Source: an uncultured Clostridia bacterium (lineage in GTDB: Bacteria; Bacillota; Clostridia; TANB77; CAG-508). From it: a stretch of DNA of 64,000 bases. How positions within the stretch are numbered: the stretch's first letter is position 1; the number at the start of each line of letters is the position of its first letter. Both the position numbers and the translations under genes were made by a program. The notes under the pieces are model-generated. The model did no database searches, was not told the origin of the DNA, and saw nothing but the letters and a program-made list of their open reading frames with translations. Below are positions 43,510 to 50,685 of the stretch, in pieces. The stretch is from positions 1 through 64,000 of the forward strand of contig CAKPLT010000009.1 in assembly GCA_934167755.1 (NCBI GenBank), in the 5' to 3' direction.

Positions 43510-44184
43510 ATGGGATTTATAGTAGCTGTTGATGGAACAGCAGGAAGTGGAAAAGGAACAATAACCAAAATAATTGCAGAAAAACTAAATTTAGTAAGTA
43601 TAGATACAGGGGCAATGTATAGATGTGTCGCACTAGAATGTATAAATCAAAATATCGAGTATACAGAAATAGAAAAAATCAAAAAAGTTCTAGAAGACAT
43701 AGATATAGAATTAAAAAAAGAAAATGGAAATCAATTAGTATTTTTAAATGGAAAAGATGTGACTAGAGATATTAGAACACCAGAGGTTGATAGTCAAGTA
43801 GCAAAATTTGCGGCAATCAAAGAAGTTAGAGAAAAAATAACACCTATGCAAAGAAAAATGGGAGAAAACAATGATATAATAATGGAAGGTAGAGATATTG
43901 GAACAGTTGTATTTCCAAATGCAGATGTAAAGGTATTTTTGGATTGCTCTGTTGAAGAAAGAGCGATGAGAAGATATAAGCAAAACTTGGAAAAAGGTAT
44001 AAAATCAACCTATGAAGAAGTTTTGAAAAGCATAAAAGAAAGAAATAAATTAGAAACAGAAAGAGAAATTGCACCATTAGTAAAGGCACCAGATGCTGTA
44101 TATATTGATTCAACTGGAATGACAATTGAAGAAGAAGTAGATGCGGTTATTAAGGTAATAAATGAAAAAAGAGGAATGGAATAA
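43510..44184 (+). CDS. cmk: cytidylate kinase
   Basis: 224 residues from ATG 43510 (MGFIVAVDGTAGSGKGTITK), with AAAGGTGAT upstream; the ATG five codons earlier has no ribosome site. P-loop GTAGSGKGT, then SIDTGAMYRCVALECINQNI, DVTRDIRTPEVDSQVAKFAA and IMEGRDIGTVVFPNADVKVF. It phosphorylates CMP and dCMP. Length is normal. The HD-domain gene follows after two bases, so the genes are coupled. Confidence 0.96.
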   Translation: MGFIVAVDGTAGSGKGTITKIIAEKLNLVSIDTGAMYRCVALECINQNIEYTEIEKIKKVLEDIDIELKKENGNQLVFLNGKDVTRDIRTPEVDSQVAKFAAIKEVREKITPMQRKMGENNDIIMEGRDIGTVVFPNADVKVFLDCSVEERAMRRYKQNLEKGIKSTYEEVLKSIKERNKLETEREIAPLVKAPDAVYIDSTGMTIEEEVDAVIKVINEKRGME

Positions 44185-44186
44185 TA

Positions 44187-44741
44187 ATGAAAGAAGAATT
44201 TTTAAAAATATTAAGAACAGTAAAAAGAGAAGGAATAGAAGATTTTATAAAATTTTTAGAGAGTACAGACTTTTTTACAGCACCTGCAAGCACAAGGTTT
44301 CATGGTGATTATGCTGGGGGACTTGTAGAACATAGTATGAAAGTATATGAAATTTTAGTTGAAAAAGTAAAAAATTCATCTAAAAAAATAGAAGTATCAG
44401 ATGATACTTTGAAAATAGTAGCATTATTACATGATGTATGTAAAGCAAATTTTTATAAAGTGGATTATAGAAATGCAAAAAATGCATTAGGTGTATGGGA
44501 AAAAGTTCCATATTATACTGTAGATGATACTATTCCATATGGACATGGAGAGAAATCAGTTATGATGATTACAGAATATATGAAGTTAACAAGTGAAGAA
44601 AAATATGCTATTCGTTGGCACATGGGATTTACAGAACCAAAAGAACAATATGGAACAATAGGAATTGCGTATACAAAATATCCATTAGCACTTCTTATAT
44701 TTGAAGCAGATTTAGAAGCTACATATTTTTTTGATACATAA
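44187..44741 (+). CDS. HD-domain hydrolase
   Basis: 184 residues. FHGDYAGGLVEHSMKVYEIL and VALLHDVCKANFYKVDYRNA give the H...HD metal motif; AIRWHMGFTEPKEQYGTIGI with the later His and LALLIFEADLEATYFFDT with the last Asp complete it. HD proteins hydrolyse phosphate esters of nucleotides or RNA. The order of motifs is like the HD part of YhaM-type exonucleases but without the OB domain. It follows cmk by two bases, suggesting nucleotide metabolism. Terminated by a strong hairpin. Confidence 0.8.
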   Translation: MKEEFLKILRTVKREGIEDFIKFLESTDFFTAPASTRFHGDYAGGLVEHSMKVYEILVEKVKNSSKKIEVSDDTLKIVALLHDVCKANFYKVDYRNAKNALGVWEKVPYYTVDDTIPYGHGEKSVMMITEYMKLTSEEKYAIRWHMGFTEPKEQYGTIGIAYTKYPLALLIFEADLEATYFFDT

Positions 44742-44744
44742 TAT

Positions 44745-44776
44745 AAAAGGATGCCTATATTGAGGCATCCTTTTAT
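44745..44776. terminator. bidirectional terminator
   Basis: AAAAGGATGCCT / AGGCATCCTTTT, perfect 12-bp stem with a six-base loop. Confidence 0.85.
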
Positions 44777-44798
44777 AAGTAGAATAAACTGCACGATT

Positions 44799-45176
44799 TT
44801 ACTGCTTTTTAAGAAACTTTAATTTTATTGGTATTGACCATATAAATTCGGGAAATAAAGTTTCTAATAATATTTCATTGCGATGAGAAGTTATTTTAAA
44901 TTGTGAAAACGGGATGACATTTTTTCTAGAGTAAACAGGTACCATAAGATAATATTTGGGTAATGGAGAGTTTATTGTGATGCATAATTCATTCACAAAA
45001 TTACATTGGCCTGAAAAATCAAAGAGCATTTGATACCGATAACTACCGTACGGCATATCACAATTCATAATAAGTGTTCTTTCTTTCCAGTACAAAGAGT
45101 GCCAATTCTGACAATAGTGACAGTATGCAAGTACTATATCTGCTTTCTTTAAATCCGAAAATTTTATTTTTTTCAT
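44799..45176 (-). CDS. hypothetical protein
   Basis: 125 residues. The start MKKIKFSDLKKADIVLAYCH runs into CHYCQNWHSLYWKERTLIMN, a possible half zinc site. The remainder is mainly beta and aromatic (FPEFIWSIPIKLKFLKKQ end). GGAGGTTG precedes the ATG. Codon use is less AT-biased than in its neighbours. An inverted repeat GTAGA...TCTAC (about 45218-45235) lies in its upstream region and could be an operator. No family recognised; a recent arrival is possible. Confidence 0.55.
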   Translation of the reverse strand: MKKIKFSDLKKADIVLAYCHYCQNWHSLYWKERTLIMNCDMPYGSYRYQMLFDFSGQCNFVNELCITINSPLPKYYLMVPVYSRKNVIPFSQFKITSHRNEILLETLFPEFIWSIPIKLKFLKKQ

Positions 45177-45352
45177 TATGCAACCTCCCTATGTTGTTTT
45201 TACTATTGTATAAGTTTATTCTACTTTCTGTAGAGTATATCTACTTTTATTGAAGTAACTTACTCCAGATTCAAATATAGATACTGTATATAAGTATATC
45301 ATGATAAACATAAAAAGACAACATTTTTTTTGAATGAATTTGCTCAAAATAC

Positions 45353-45381
45353 TTGACAAATGGATAAAAATGGTGTAAAGT
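45353..45381 (+). promoter_or_regulatory. promoter of the ylxM-ffh operon
   Basis: TTGACA (45353-45358), 17-base spacer, TAAAGT (45376-45381). It covers the start of the longest frame (45360) and so fixes the ylxM start at 45417. Confidence 0.7.
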
Positions 45382-45416
45382 ATATTAGCATTACACTTAA
45401 GAAAGAGGGTAGTAGT

Positions 45417-45764
45417 ATGGAAAAGAAAGTAGAAATAAGTATGTTATGGCAGATATATGGAAAGCTATTAACAGAAAAGCAATATGAATACATTGATTAC
45501 TACTACAATAATGACTTATCTTTATCAGAAATTGCAGAAAATGACAGCATAACAAGGCAAGCTGTAAGAGATATCATCAAAAAGGGGGAAAGAAAACTTT
45601 TCGAATACGAAGAAAAGCTATTGTTTATGAAAAAGACAATTAATCAAGAACAAAAAATACAACAAGTTTTATGGAATTTAACAAAAATACAAAAGGATTC
45701 ATCAGATAAACAAATAAGTAGTATTTTAGAAGAAATCAAAAAAGAATTAAATTGTTTAGTATAA
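45417..45764 (+). CDS. ylxM: SRP-associated helix-turn-helix protein YlxM
   Basis: 115 residues from ATG 45417 (AGAGGGTAG upstream), the family length. LWQIYGKLLTEKQYEYIDYY and DLSLSEIAENDSITRQAVRD form a sigma-region-4-like HTH. YlxM precedes ffh in nearly all Firmicutes; in streptococci it modulates SRP GTPase activity. First gene of the operon, 20 bases before ffh. Confidence 0.92.
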   Translation: MEKKVEISMLWQIYGKLLTEKQYEYIDYYYNNDLSLSEIAENDSITRQAVRDIIKKGERKLFEYEEKLLFMKKTINQEQKIQQVLWNLTKIQKDSSDKQISSILEEIKKELNCLV

Positions 45765-45784
45765 ACAAAAGATAGGAGGAAAGT

Positions 45785-47137
45785 ATGGCATTTGAAGGAC
45801 TATCATCAAGATTACAAGAAATAACAAGAAAAATTAGAGGAAAAGCAAGAATAACAGAATCAGACTTAAAAGAAATGCTAAGAGAAGTTAAACTTGCCCT
45901 ATTAGAAGCTGATGTAAACTATAAAATAGTAAAAGAATTTATTAGCAGTATACAAGAGAAAGCATTAGGTCAAGATGTAATGAAATCATTAACACCAGGG
46001 CAACAAGTAATTAAAATTGTAAAAGACGAAATGGTAGAATTATTAGGAGGAACAGAAAGCAAAATCAATTTTACTCCAAATCCACCAACAATAATAATGC
46101 TAGTAGGTCTTCAAGGTTCAGGAAAAACAACAACAGCTGGAAAACTTGCTAATCTTTTAAGAAAACAAGGAAAAAAACCATTACTAGTAGCATGTGATAT
46201 ATATAGACCAGCAGCAATTAAACAATTACAAGTTGTTGGTAAACAATTAAATATACCAGTATATGCTAATGAAACATCAAAAGATGTTGTACATATTGCA
46301 AAACAAGCAATAAGTGTAGCAATATCAAAATTAAATGATGTAGTAATATTAGACACAGCAGGTAGATTACACATTGATGATGAATTAATGCAAGAACTAA
46401 AAAATGTAAAAACAAGTGTAAAACCACATGAAATCTTGTTAGTAGTAGATTCTATGACAGGTCAGGATGCAGTAAATGTAGCACAAAGTTTTAATGAAGC
46501 AGTTGGAATAGATGGAGTTGTATTAACAAAATTAGATGGAGACACTCGTGGTGGTGCAGCACTTTCAGTAAAAAAAGTAACAGGTAAGCCAATAAAATTT
46601 GCAGCAACAGGTGAAAAATTAAGTGATATTGAAGTATTCAATCCAGAAAGAATGACATCAAGAATACTTGGAATGGGTGATGTGCTATCAATAATTGAAA
46701 AAGCAGAAGAAACAATAACTGCAGAAGAAGCAGAAAAACTAGAAAAACAACTTAGAAAAGACGAACTAGATTTAGACGATTATTTAGCACAAATTAGACA
46801 AGTAAAGAAAATGGGTTCATTTTCATCAATATTAAAAATGCTACCAGGTGCAAACAAAATAAAAGATTTAAATATTGATGACAAAGAATTTGATAAAGTT
46901 GAAGCAATTATTTGTTCAATGACAGTTGCAGAAAAAAGAAATACTAAATTGCTAAATGGAAGTAGAAGACTACGAATTGCAAAAGGTAGTGGAACAACAG
47001 TGCAAGATGTCAACAAATTCATGAAATCATTTGAAATGACGCAAAAAATGATGAAACAATTAAAATCAAACAAAGGTGGAATGAGAAAAATGATGAAAAA
47101 CATGAATATGGATGATTTAAAAAATCTTAAAATATAG
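45785..47137 (+). CDS. ffh: signal recognition particle protein Ffh
   Basis: 450 residues. The N domain is followed by the G domain with MLVGLQGSGKTTTAGKLANL (about 105-124), VILDTAGRLHIDDELMQELK and LTKLDGDTRGGAALSVKKVT. The Met-rich M domain (about 300-450) has GMGDVLSIIEK and a C-terminal MKQLKSNKGGMRKMMKNMNM. It binds SRP RNA and signal peptides and targets ribosomes to FtsY. AGGAGGAAAGT precedes the ATG. The 4.5S/6S-type SRP RNA is not in the window. Confidence 0.98.
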   Translation: MAFEGLSSRLQEITRKIRGKARITESDLKEMLREVKLALLEADVNYKIVKEFISSIQEKALGQDVMKSLTPGQQVIKIVKDEMVELLGGTESKINFTPNPPTIIMLVGLQGSGKTTTAGKLANLLRKQGKKPLLVACDIYRPAAIKQLQVVGKQLNIPVYANETSKDVVHIAKQAISVAISKLNDVVILDTAGRLHIDDELMQELKNVKTSVKPHEILLVVDSMTGQDAVNVAQSFNEAVGIDGVVLTKLDGDTRGGAALSVKKVTGKPIKFAATGEKLSDIEVFNPERMTSRILGMGDVLSIIEKAEETITAEEAEKLEKQLRKDELDLDDYLAQIRQVKKMGSFSSILKMLPGANKIKDLNIDDKEFDKVEAIICSMTVAEKRNTKLLNGSRRLRIAKGSGTTVQDVNKFMKSFEMTQKMMKQLKSNKGGMRKMMKNMNMDDLKNLKI

Positions 47138-47183
47138 TTATTAAATTTTTAAACTTATATAGAATTTTTGGGAGGTGAATTAA

Positions 47184-47414
47184 ATGGTAAAAATAAGATT
47201 ACAAAGAGAAGGAAAGAAAAAAGCTCCTTTCTATCATATAGTAGTAGCTGATTCAAGATCTCCAAGAGATGGTAAAATAATTGAACAAATTGGTACATAT
47301 GATCCAATGACAAAACCATCTACAATAGTTTTAAACAAAGAAAAACTAGAACAATGGATAAAAAATGGTGCACAACCAACTGATACTGTTAAAGCATTAA
47401 TTAAAAACGCTTAA
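47184..47414 (+). CDS. rpsP: ribosomal protein S16
   Basis: 76 residues. MVKIRLQREGKKKAPFYHIV and VADSRSPRDGKIIEQIGTYD are diagnostic. GGGAGGTGAAT precedes the ATG. It binds 16S rRNA in the 30S body. It lies between ffh and khpA in the standard order. Confidence 0.98.
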   Translation: MVKIRLQREGKKKAPFYHIVVADSRSPRDGKIIEQIGTYDPMTKPSTIVLNKEKLEQWIKNGAQPTDTVKALIKNA

Positions 47415-47428
47415 GGAGGGAAATATCC

Positions 47429-47659
47429 ATGAAAGAAGTTCTAGAAACAATAATTAAAAATTTAGTAGACAACCAAGAGGCTGTTGAAGTAAAAGAAGTT
47501 GAAGGTGAAAAAAACATAATCTTCGAAGTTAAAGTTGCTGATGGAGATATGGGAAAAGTAATCGGTAGACAAGGAAAAATTGCACAATCTATAAGAACAG
47601 TAATGAAAGCTGTAGCAAACAGAAAAGATAAAAAAGTTACAGTTGAATTTATTGGATAG
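47429..47659 (+). CDS. khpA: RNA-binding KH-domain protein KhpA (YlqC)
   Basis: 76 residues: one KH domain with MGKVIGRQGKIAQSIRTVMK, whose GRQG is the RNA-binding GxxG loop. With KhpB it binds many transcripts and affects cell elongation and division in Firmicutes. AAGGAGGGAAA precedes the ATG. Third ribosomal-operon gene after ffh. Confidence 0.95.
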   Translation: MKEVLETIIKNLVDNQEAVEVKEVEGEKNIIFEVKVADGDMGKVIGRQGKIAQSIRTVMKAVANRKDKKVTVEFIG

Positions 47660-47701
47660 ATTTAATTGCAAAAGTTATACCATGAAAGGAATGGTACAAA
47701 C

Positions 47702-48205
47702 ATGCAAAAAAGATTAGAAATAGGTCAAATTGTAAATACATTTGGAATAAAAGGTGAAGTTAAAGTTGTACCTTTTACAGATGATATAAATAGATTTGAT
47801 GATTTAGAAAAAGTATATGTCAAAACCAAAAAAGAATCTAAACTATATAAAGTAGAAAATGCTAGATATCATAAAAATATGGTATTACTAAAATTTGAAG
47901 GGATAAACAATCCAGAAGATGCAGAATTACTAAAAAATTCGTTTCTTGAAGTTGATAGAGAAGATGCAATTCCTCTTGAAGAAGGAACATATTTTATAGT
48001 AGATTTGATTGGATTAGATGTTTATACTGATGATGGAAAACTACTTGGAAAAGTTGAAGATATTTATAACACTGGTGCAAATGACATATATGTAGTAAAA
48101 GATGAATTAGGAAAACAAATTTTATTACCAGGAATTGATGATGTAATAAAAGAAGTCAAACTTGAAGATAGAATTATAGTTCATCTTATACCAGGTTTAA
48201 TATAA
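47702..48205 (+). CDS. rimM: 16S rRNA processing protein RimM
   Basis: 167 residues from ATG 47702 (AAAGGAATGG upstream). RLEIGQIVNTFGIKGEVKVV is the family start; the PRC-barrel half has YFIVDLIGLDVYTDDGKLLG and ILLPGIDDVIKEVKLEDRII. RimM helps mature the 30S head by binding S19. The longer frame from 47666 lacks a ribosome site. Confidence 0.96.
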   Translation: MQKRLEIGQIVNTFGIKGEVKVVPFTDDINRFDDLEKVYVKTKKESKLYKVENARYHKNMVLLKFEGINNPEDAELLKNSFLEVDREDAIPLEEGTYFIVDLIGLDVYTDDGKLLGKVEDIYNTGANDIYVVKDELGKQILLPGIDDVIKEVKLEDRIIVHLIPGLI

Positions 48206-48218
48206 TTTGGAGGAAGTT

Positions 48219-48953
48219 ATGAAATTTGATGTATTAACTCTTTTCCCAGAAATGTTTGAGCCAATCAAGCAAAGCATAATAGGAAAAGCAGAGGAAAAAA
48301 AGCTAATAGATATTAATTTAATAAATATTAGAGATTTTTCTAAAAATAAACACAAAAAAGTAGATGACACTCCATATGGTGGTGGAGCTGGCATGGTAAT
48401 GCAAGCAGATGTAGTATATGATGCATATAAATCAATAAAAGATGAAAATGCAAAAGTAATATATCTAACACCACAAGGAAAAGTATTAAATCAAAAAAAA
48501 GTAGAAGAATTAAGCAAACAAGAACATCTTATTTTACTTTGTGGACACTATGAAGGAATCGACCAAAGAGTAATAGATAAAATTGTAGATGAGGAAATAT
48601 CTATAGGAGACTATGTACTAACAGGAGGAGAGCTTCCAGCAATGGTGCTAATAGATTCTGTAAGTAGATATGTTGATGGAGTTCTAAGTGAAGGTTCAAC
48701 ATCAGAAGAATCATTTTCACAAGGAATTTTAGAATATCCTCAATATACAAGGCCAGAAACTTTTGAAGGAGTAAAGGTTCCAGAAATATTGCAATCAGGT
48801 CATCATGAAAATATCAACAAATGGAGAAGATGTGAAGCTTTAAAAAATACATATTTAAAAAGACCAGATCTTTTGAAAAATGTAGAATTGTCTGAAGAAG
48901 ACAAAACATATTTGGATATAATAAAAAATTCAAATAATAGTAATGACAAATAA
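48219..48953 (+). CDS. trmD: tRNA (guanine-37-N1) methyltransferase TrmD
   Basis: 244 residues from ATG 48219, with GGAGGAAG five bases upstream. MKFDVLTLFPEMFEPIKQSI, DDTPYGGGAGMVMQADVVYD, LLCGHYEGIDQRVID and SIGDYVLTGGELPAMVLIDS make up the trefoil-knot SAM site. It methylates G37 of tRNAs and keeps the reading frame. It is nested tightly with rimM (13-base gap). Confidence 0.98.
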   Translation: MKFDVLTLFPEMFEPIKQSIIGKAEEKKLIDINLINIRDFSKNKHKKVDDTPYGGGAGMVMQADVVYDAYKSIKDENAKVIYLTPQGKVLNQKKVEELSKQEHLILLCGHYEGIDQRVIDKIVDEEISIGDYVLTGGELPAMVLIDSVSRYVDGVLSEGSTSEESFSQGILEYPQYTRPETFEGVKVPEILQSGHHENINKWRRCEALKNTYLKRPDLLKNVELSEEDKTYLDIIKNSNNSNDK

Positions 48954-48961
48954 AAATAAAG

Positions 48962-49001
48962 ATACAATGTGCTGAACTACAATTCAAGGCACCGCTTGTA
49001 T
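48962..49001 (+). promoter_or_regulatory. putative L19 leader structure
   Basis: In the 70-base trmD-rplS gap, ATACAA pairs with TTGTAT and, inside, GTGC with GCAC, around AACTACAATTCAAG. The placement fits the Firmicutes L19 leader, an autoregulatory mRNA structure bound by L19. The ribosome site AGGAGG follows. Recognised by position and nested stems only. Confidence 0.45.
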
Positions 49002-49023
49002 AAAAAAGAAGGAGGTAAATACG

Positions 49024-49494
49024 ATGGATATCGTAAAATCAATAGAACATGAACAACTAAAAAATGCTATTCCAGATATTAAAGTTGGAAATACTGTTAA
49101 AGTACATGTTAGAATTAAAGAAGGAAACAAAGAAAGAATCCAAGTATTTGAAGGAATTGTAATTAAAAAACAAGGTGGAGGAGTTAATGAAACATTTACT
49201 GTAAGAAAAATATCTTATGGTGTAGGTGTTGAAAAAACATTCTTAATCCATTCACCATTAGTTGAAAAAGTAGAAGTAGTAAGAGTTGGTAAAGCAAGAA
49301 GAGCTAAACTTTACTATTTAAGAGAAAGAACAGGTAAAGCTTCTAAGACTAAAGAAATGGTTGGAGCAAGAATCGAAAATAAAATGATTACTATTAAAGA
49401 AGATTTAGTAGAAGAACCAGCTAAAGTTGAAGAAGTTACTGAAACACCTGCTACAGAAACAGTTGCTGAAAATACAGAAAAAACAGCTGAATAA
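49024..49494 (+). CDS. rplS: ribosomal protein L19
   Basis: 156 residues. The L19 core (IPDIKVGNTVKVHVRIKEGN, RIQVFEGIVIKKQGGGVNET, VRVGKARRAKLYYLRERTGK) fills about 1-118. A C-terminal extension of about 38 residues follows, rich in Glu, Thr and Val (EEPAKVEEVTETPATETVAE). Such a tail is absent from standard L19. AAGGAGGTAAATACG gives the start. Last gene of the operon. Confidence 0.96.
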   Translation: MDIVKSIEHEQLKNAIPDIKVGNTVKVHVRIKEGNKERIQVFEGIVIKKQGGGVNETFTVRKISYGVGVEKTFLIHSPLVEKVEVVRVGKARRAKLYYLRERTGKASKTKEMVGARIENKMITIKEDLVEEPAKVEEVTETPATETVAENTEKTAE

Positions 49495-49501
49495 TATGAT
49501 G

Positions 49502-49530
49502 ATACATCTCAGAAATGAGGTGTATTTTTG
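49502..49530 (+). terminator. terminator of the ffh-rplS operon
   Basis: ATACATCTC AGAAAT GAGGTGTAT followed by TTTTG. Confidence 0.8.
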
Positions 49531-49541
49531 ATATATAATAT

Positions 49542-49656
49542 AAAAAGTAATAATATCATTTTGCCGTTACACTTCGGACGCTTCGCTATTTAGAATTTGT
49601 TTGTCAAACAAATTCTAAACACCTCGTTTCACTTTAAATTGATATTATTACTTTTT
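49542..49656. repeat. long inverted repeat, third type
   Basis: 115 bp. Outer arms AAAAAGTAATAATATCA (49542-49558) and 49640-49656 are perfectly complementary over 17 bp. An inner hairpin of perfect 15-bp arms (49589-49603 and 49605-49619; TTTAGAATTTGTTTG) lies off-centre. The intervening bases include ACTTCGGACGCTTCGC. It has the same build as the giant palindromes, with a different sequence. Confidence 0.8.
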
Positions 49657-49696
49657 TGTTGTTATAAACATACATCATTATACAGTAATATATGAT

Positions 49697-49761
49697 AATT
49701 TATAAAGAGCCTATGTTTAAAGGGGAGGATAATGCATATGATTAAAAAATTTTTTAAGGCT
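49697..49761 (+). repeat. inverted repeat around a gene start (left)
   Basis: Leader, ribosome site and first codons (CCTATGTTTAAAGG, then ATGATTAAAAAATTTTTTAA) match the reverse complement of 50355-50415 almost exactly, with a few indels. It shows that the two genes between are an inverted duplicate sharing one upstream region. Confidence 0.75.
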
Positions 49762-50025
49762 ATAATAAAGTGTGTACGGGTTGTAATATCAGTAATGAAT
49801 ATCTTTTGGTTGCCATTATTAACCAAAGGAATTTTGGCACTATTGAAAATCCAGGTGTCAAAATACGATATGTTGCTGATTATATTGTTAACCATGGTTC
49901 TTGGAGGTGCCATATCTCTTCAAATTTATGAAGAAGATAGGGTATTAGAGTATCAAGAAGAACATGATTGTTCGTATGAAGAAGCGTGGAAAGAAGTACA
50001 TCGCGAACCGTACGATTATTATTAA
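49732..50025 (+). CDS. small membrane protein of an inverted gene pair
   Basis: 97 residues (ATG 49732; ATG 49738 also possible, both after GGGGAGGAT). MIKKFFKAIIKCVRVVISVM, then two membrane segments (about 20-35 and 49-66), then LEYQEEHDCSYEEAWKEVHR. The minus-strand gene at 50070 has the same start (MIKKFFKA) and the same C-terminal motif (YQEKQKCSFHDAW). Codon use is less AT-biased than in the surrounding genes, suggesting transfer. Role unknown. Confidence 0.65.
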   Translation: MHMIKKFFKAIIKCVRVVISVMNIFWLPLLTKGILALLKIQVSKYDMLLIILLTMVLGGAISLQIYEEDRVLEYQEEHDCSYEEAWKEVHREPYDYY

Positions 50026-50029
50026 AAAG

Positions 50030-50070
50030 AATAATACACGATTTTCAGTGAAAATCGTGTAGTATCTTTT
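50030..50070. terminator. bidirectional terminator between the pair
   Basis: ACACGATTTTC AGT GAAAATCGTGT, perfect 11-bp stem flanked by A-rich and T-rich runs. Confidence 0.85.
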
Positions 50071-50378
50071 TAACACTCGTCAAAACTATCATCATTGGTT
50101 GTTGCCATCCAAGCATCATGAAAAGAACATTTTTGCTTTTCTTGATACTTCAATGCATCAACACAATGAGAGATGTAAAAATAAATATATGGCCCAATAA
50201 AAATTGATAACATAACAATTATTGGTTCTTTGTCCCCAAGATTAATACTTGGGTGTTGAAAAATAACAAAAACCAATAGTGGGCACCAAAGTATAGCAAA
50301 ATAACATTTGGCTAAAACTTTTAGTAGTTCCAACTCCCGTAATCCAAGAAACATAGCCTTAAAAAATTTTTTAATCAT
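50070..50378 (-). CDS. small membrane protein of an inverted gene pair
   Basis: 102 residues with MIKKFFKAMFLGLREL at the start, membrane segments at about 22-41 (LAKCYFAILWCPLLVFVIFQ) and 54-73, and LKYQEKQKCSFHDAWMATTN near the end. It is a convergent paralogue of 49732-50025: the starts and upstream regions are almost identical, while the middles differ widely. AAGGAGGAT is the ribosome site. Such divergence inside matching ends suggests diversification or different partner specificity. Confidence 0.65.
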   Translation of the reverse strand: MIKKFFKAMFLGLRELELLKVLAKCYFAILWCPLLVFVIFQHPSINLGDKEPIIVMLSIFIGPYIYFYISHCVDALKYQEKQKCSFHDAWMATTNDDSFDEC

Positions 50379-50415
50379 AAGTCATATCCTCCTTTAAACA
50401 TAGGCTTTATAAATT
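50355..50415 (-). repeat. inverted repeat around a gene start (right)
   Basis: Counterpart of 49697-49761: the same leader (CCTATGTTTAAAGGAGG) and first codons on the minus strand. Confidence 0.75.
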
Positions 50416-50424
50416 TTATTATAA

Positions 50425-50453
50425 TTTTATTATATCAAACTTCTACTAAAAAG
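50425..50453 (-). promoter_or_regulatory. promoter of the minus-strand paralogue
   Basis: On the minus strand TTGACT, 17-base spacer, TATAAT. Its first 13 bases TTGACTTTTTAGT are identical to those of the promoter at 60895-60923. Confidence 0.5.
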
Positions 50454-50611
50454 TCAATTTATGTAAATAAATAATGATCATAAAAGTAACTACAAATATT
50501 TTGTAAGTTTTTTTATTAAATAAAAAATAAGATACGAAGTTTTCATTAAAAATATATATTAAAAATAATATGTGATTCCAAAAATTACAACAAAAAATAC
50601 TCAAAAATCTC

Positions 50612-50640
50612 TTTACAAAAAAGAATAACTAATATAAAAT
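50612..50640 (+). promoter_or_regulatory. promoter of the LonB-like gene
   Basis: TTTACA (50612-50617), 17-base spacer, TAAAAT (50635-50640). An ATG at 50644 would lie before the transcript start, so translation begins at 50686. Confidence 0.65.
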
Positions 50641-50685
50641 AAAATGGATAAACTAGGACAAAATAGAAAGGATACGGAGGAAGAA

